Assembly: GCA_002391545.1 (NCBI GenBank)
Contig: DGFF01000124.1
Location: 1-5,996 of the forward strand
Length of the DNA: 5,996 nt
Direction: 5' to 3'
Origin: Candidatus Fermentithermobacillaceae bacterium UBA3907
GTDB lineage: Bacteria > Bacillota > Sulfobacillia > Fermentithermobacillales > Fermentithermobacillaceae
Shown here: positions 5,966 to 5,996 of the stretch, piece by piece
Layout of the letters: the number at the start of each line of letters is the position of its first letter
Numbering within the stretch: the first letter of the stretch is position 1
The notes under the pieces: model-generated
Told to the model about the DNA's origin: nothing
Database searches by the model: none
What the model saw: only the letters and a program-made list of their open reading frames with translations
Made by a program: the position numbers and the translations under genes

Positions 5966-5996
5966 ATGTTGCGCATTGCTCTTGTAACAGATTCTG
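5966..5996 (+). CDS. DegV-like protein, N-terminal fragment at window end
   Basis: Only ten codons are visible, MLRIALVTDS, which match the typical DegV family opening (hydrophobic strand then VTDS, with the start of the lipid-binding lobe). Known DegV/FakB proteins bind fatty acids and present them to a fatty acid kinase. The ribosome site AAAGGAG (5952-5958) lies 7 nt before ATG 5966, so the start is secure. It is preceded by a leader of about 410 nt with a c-di-AMP riboswitch. The family call rests on very few residues. Confidence 0.6.
   Translation, partial: MLRIALVTDS

Noticed and set aside
1..5996. CRISPR arrays, tRNA or rRNA genes, insertion sequences
   Set aside because: I looked for regularly spaced repeats, cloverleaf-like segments and transposase motifs and saw none, apart from the adapter-derived mosaic end.

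Overview
The window looks like a bacterial contig end from a moderate-GC bacterium, perhaps an anaerobe of the Firmicutes/Synergistota kind. This guess rests on the c-di-AMP riboswitch class, strong Shine-Dalgarno sites and protein flavour; no marker gene settles it. Bases 1-19 match the 19-bp Tn5 mosaic end used in transposase-based sequencing libraries, so native DNA probably begins near base 20.

Minus strand, 20-2067: reading from the right, a Clp1/Grc3-type polynucleotide 5'-kinase-like P-loop protein (GTG start at 2067), a 23-codon small ORF with an ideal Shine-Dalgarno, and the N-terminal two thirds of a type I restriction-modification methylase (HsdM) cut off by the contig end. The three run in one direction with short gaps and no visible terminator between them.

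Plus strand, 2226-5504: divergent from the kinase lies the most interesting gene, a 424-residue protein joining an SRA-like modified-base reader (ScoMcrA type), an HNH nuclease and a MutT/NudG-type Nudix hydrolase. A HIT-family nucleotide hydrolase follows after 31 nt, then a MATE efflux transporter after a 164-nt gap. My reading is that the fusion cuts DNA carrying modified bases while its Nudix domain removes modified dNTPs from the pool. Together with hsdM it suggests a small defence island; this is inference.

Plus strand, 5505-5996: a near-consensus sigma-70 promoter drives a leader of about 410 nt. It holds a well-matched ydaO/yuaA (c-di-AMP) riboswitch and then more base-paired elements, including an 11-bp perfect inverted repeat spanning 124 nt. 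The leader ends at a strong ribosome-binding site and the first ten codons of a DegV-like gene.
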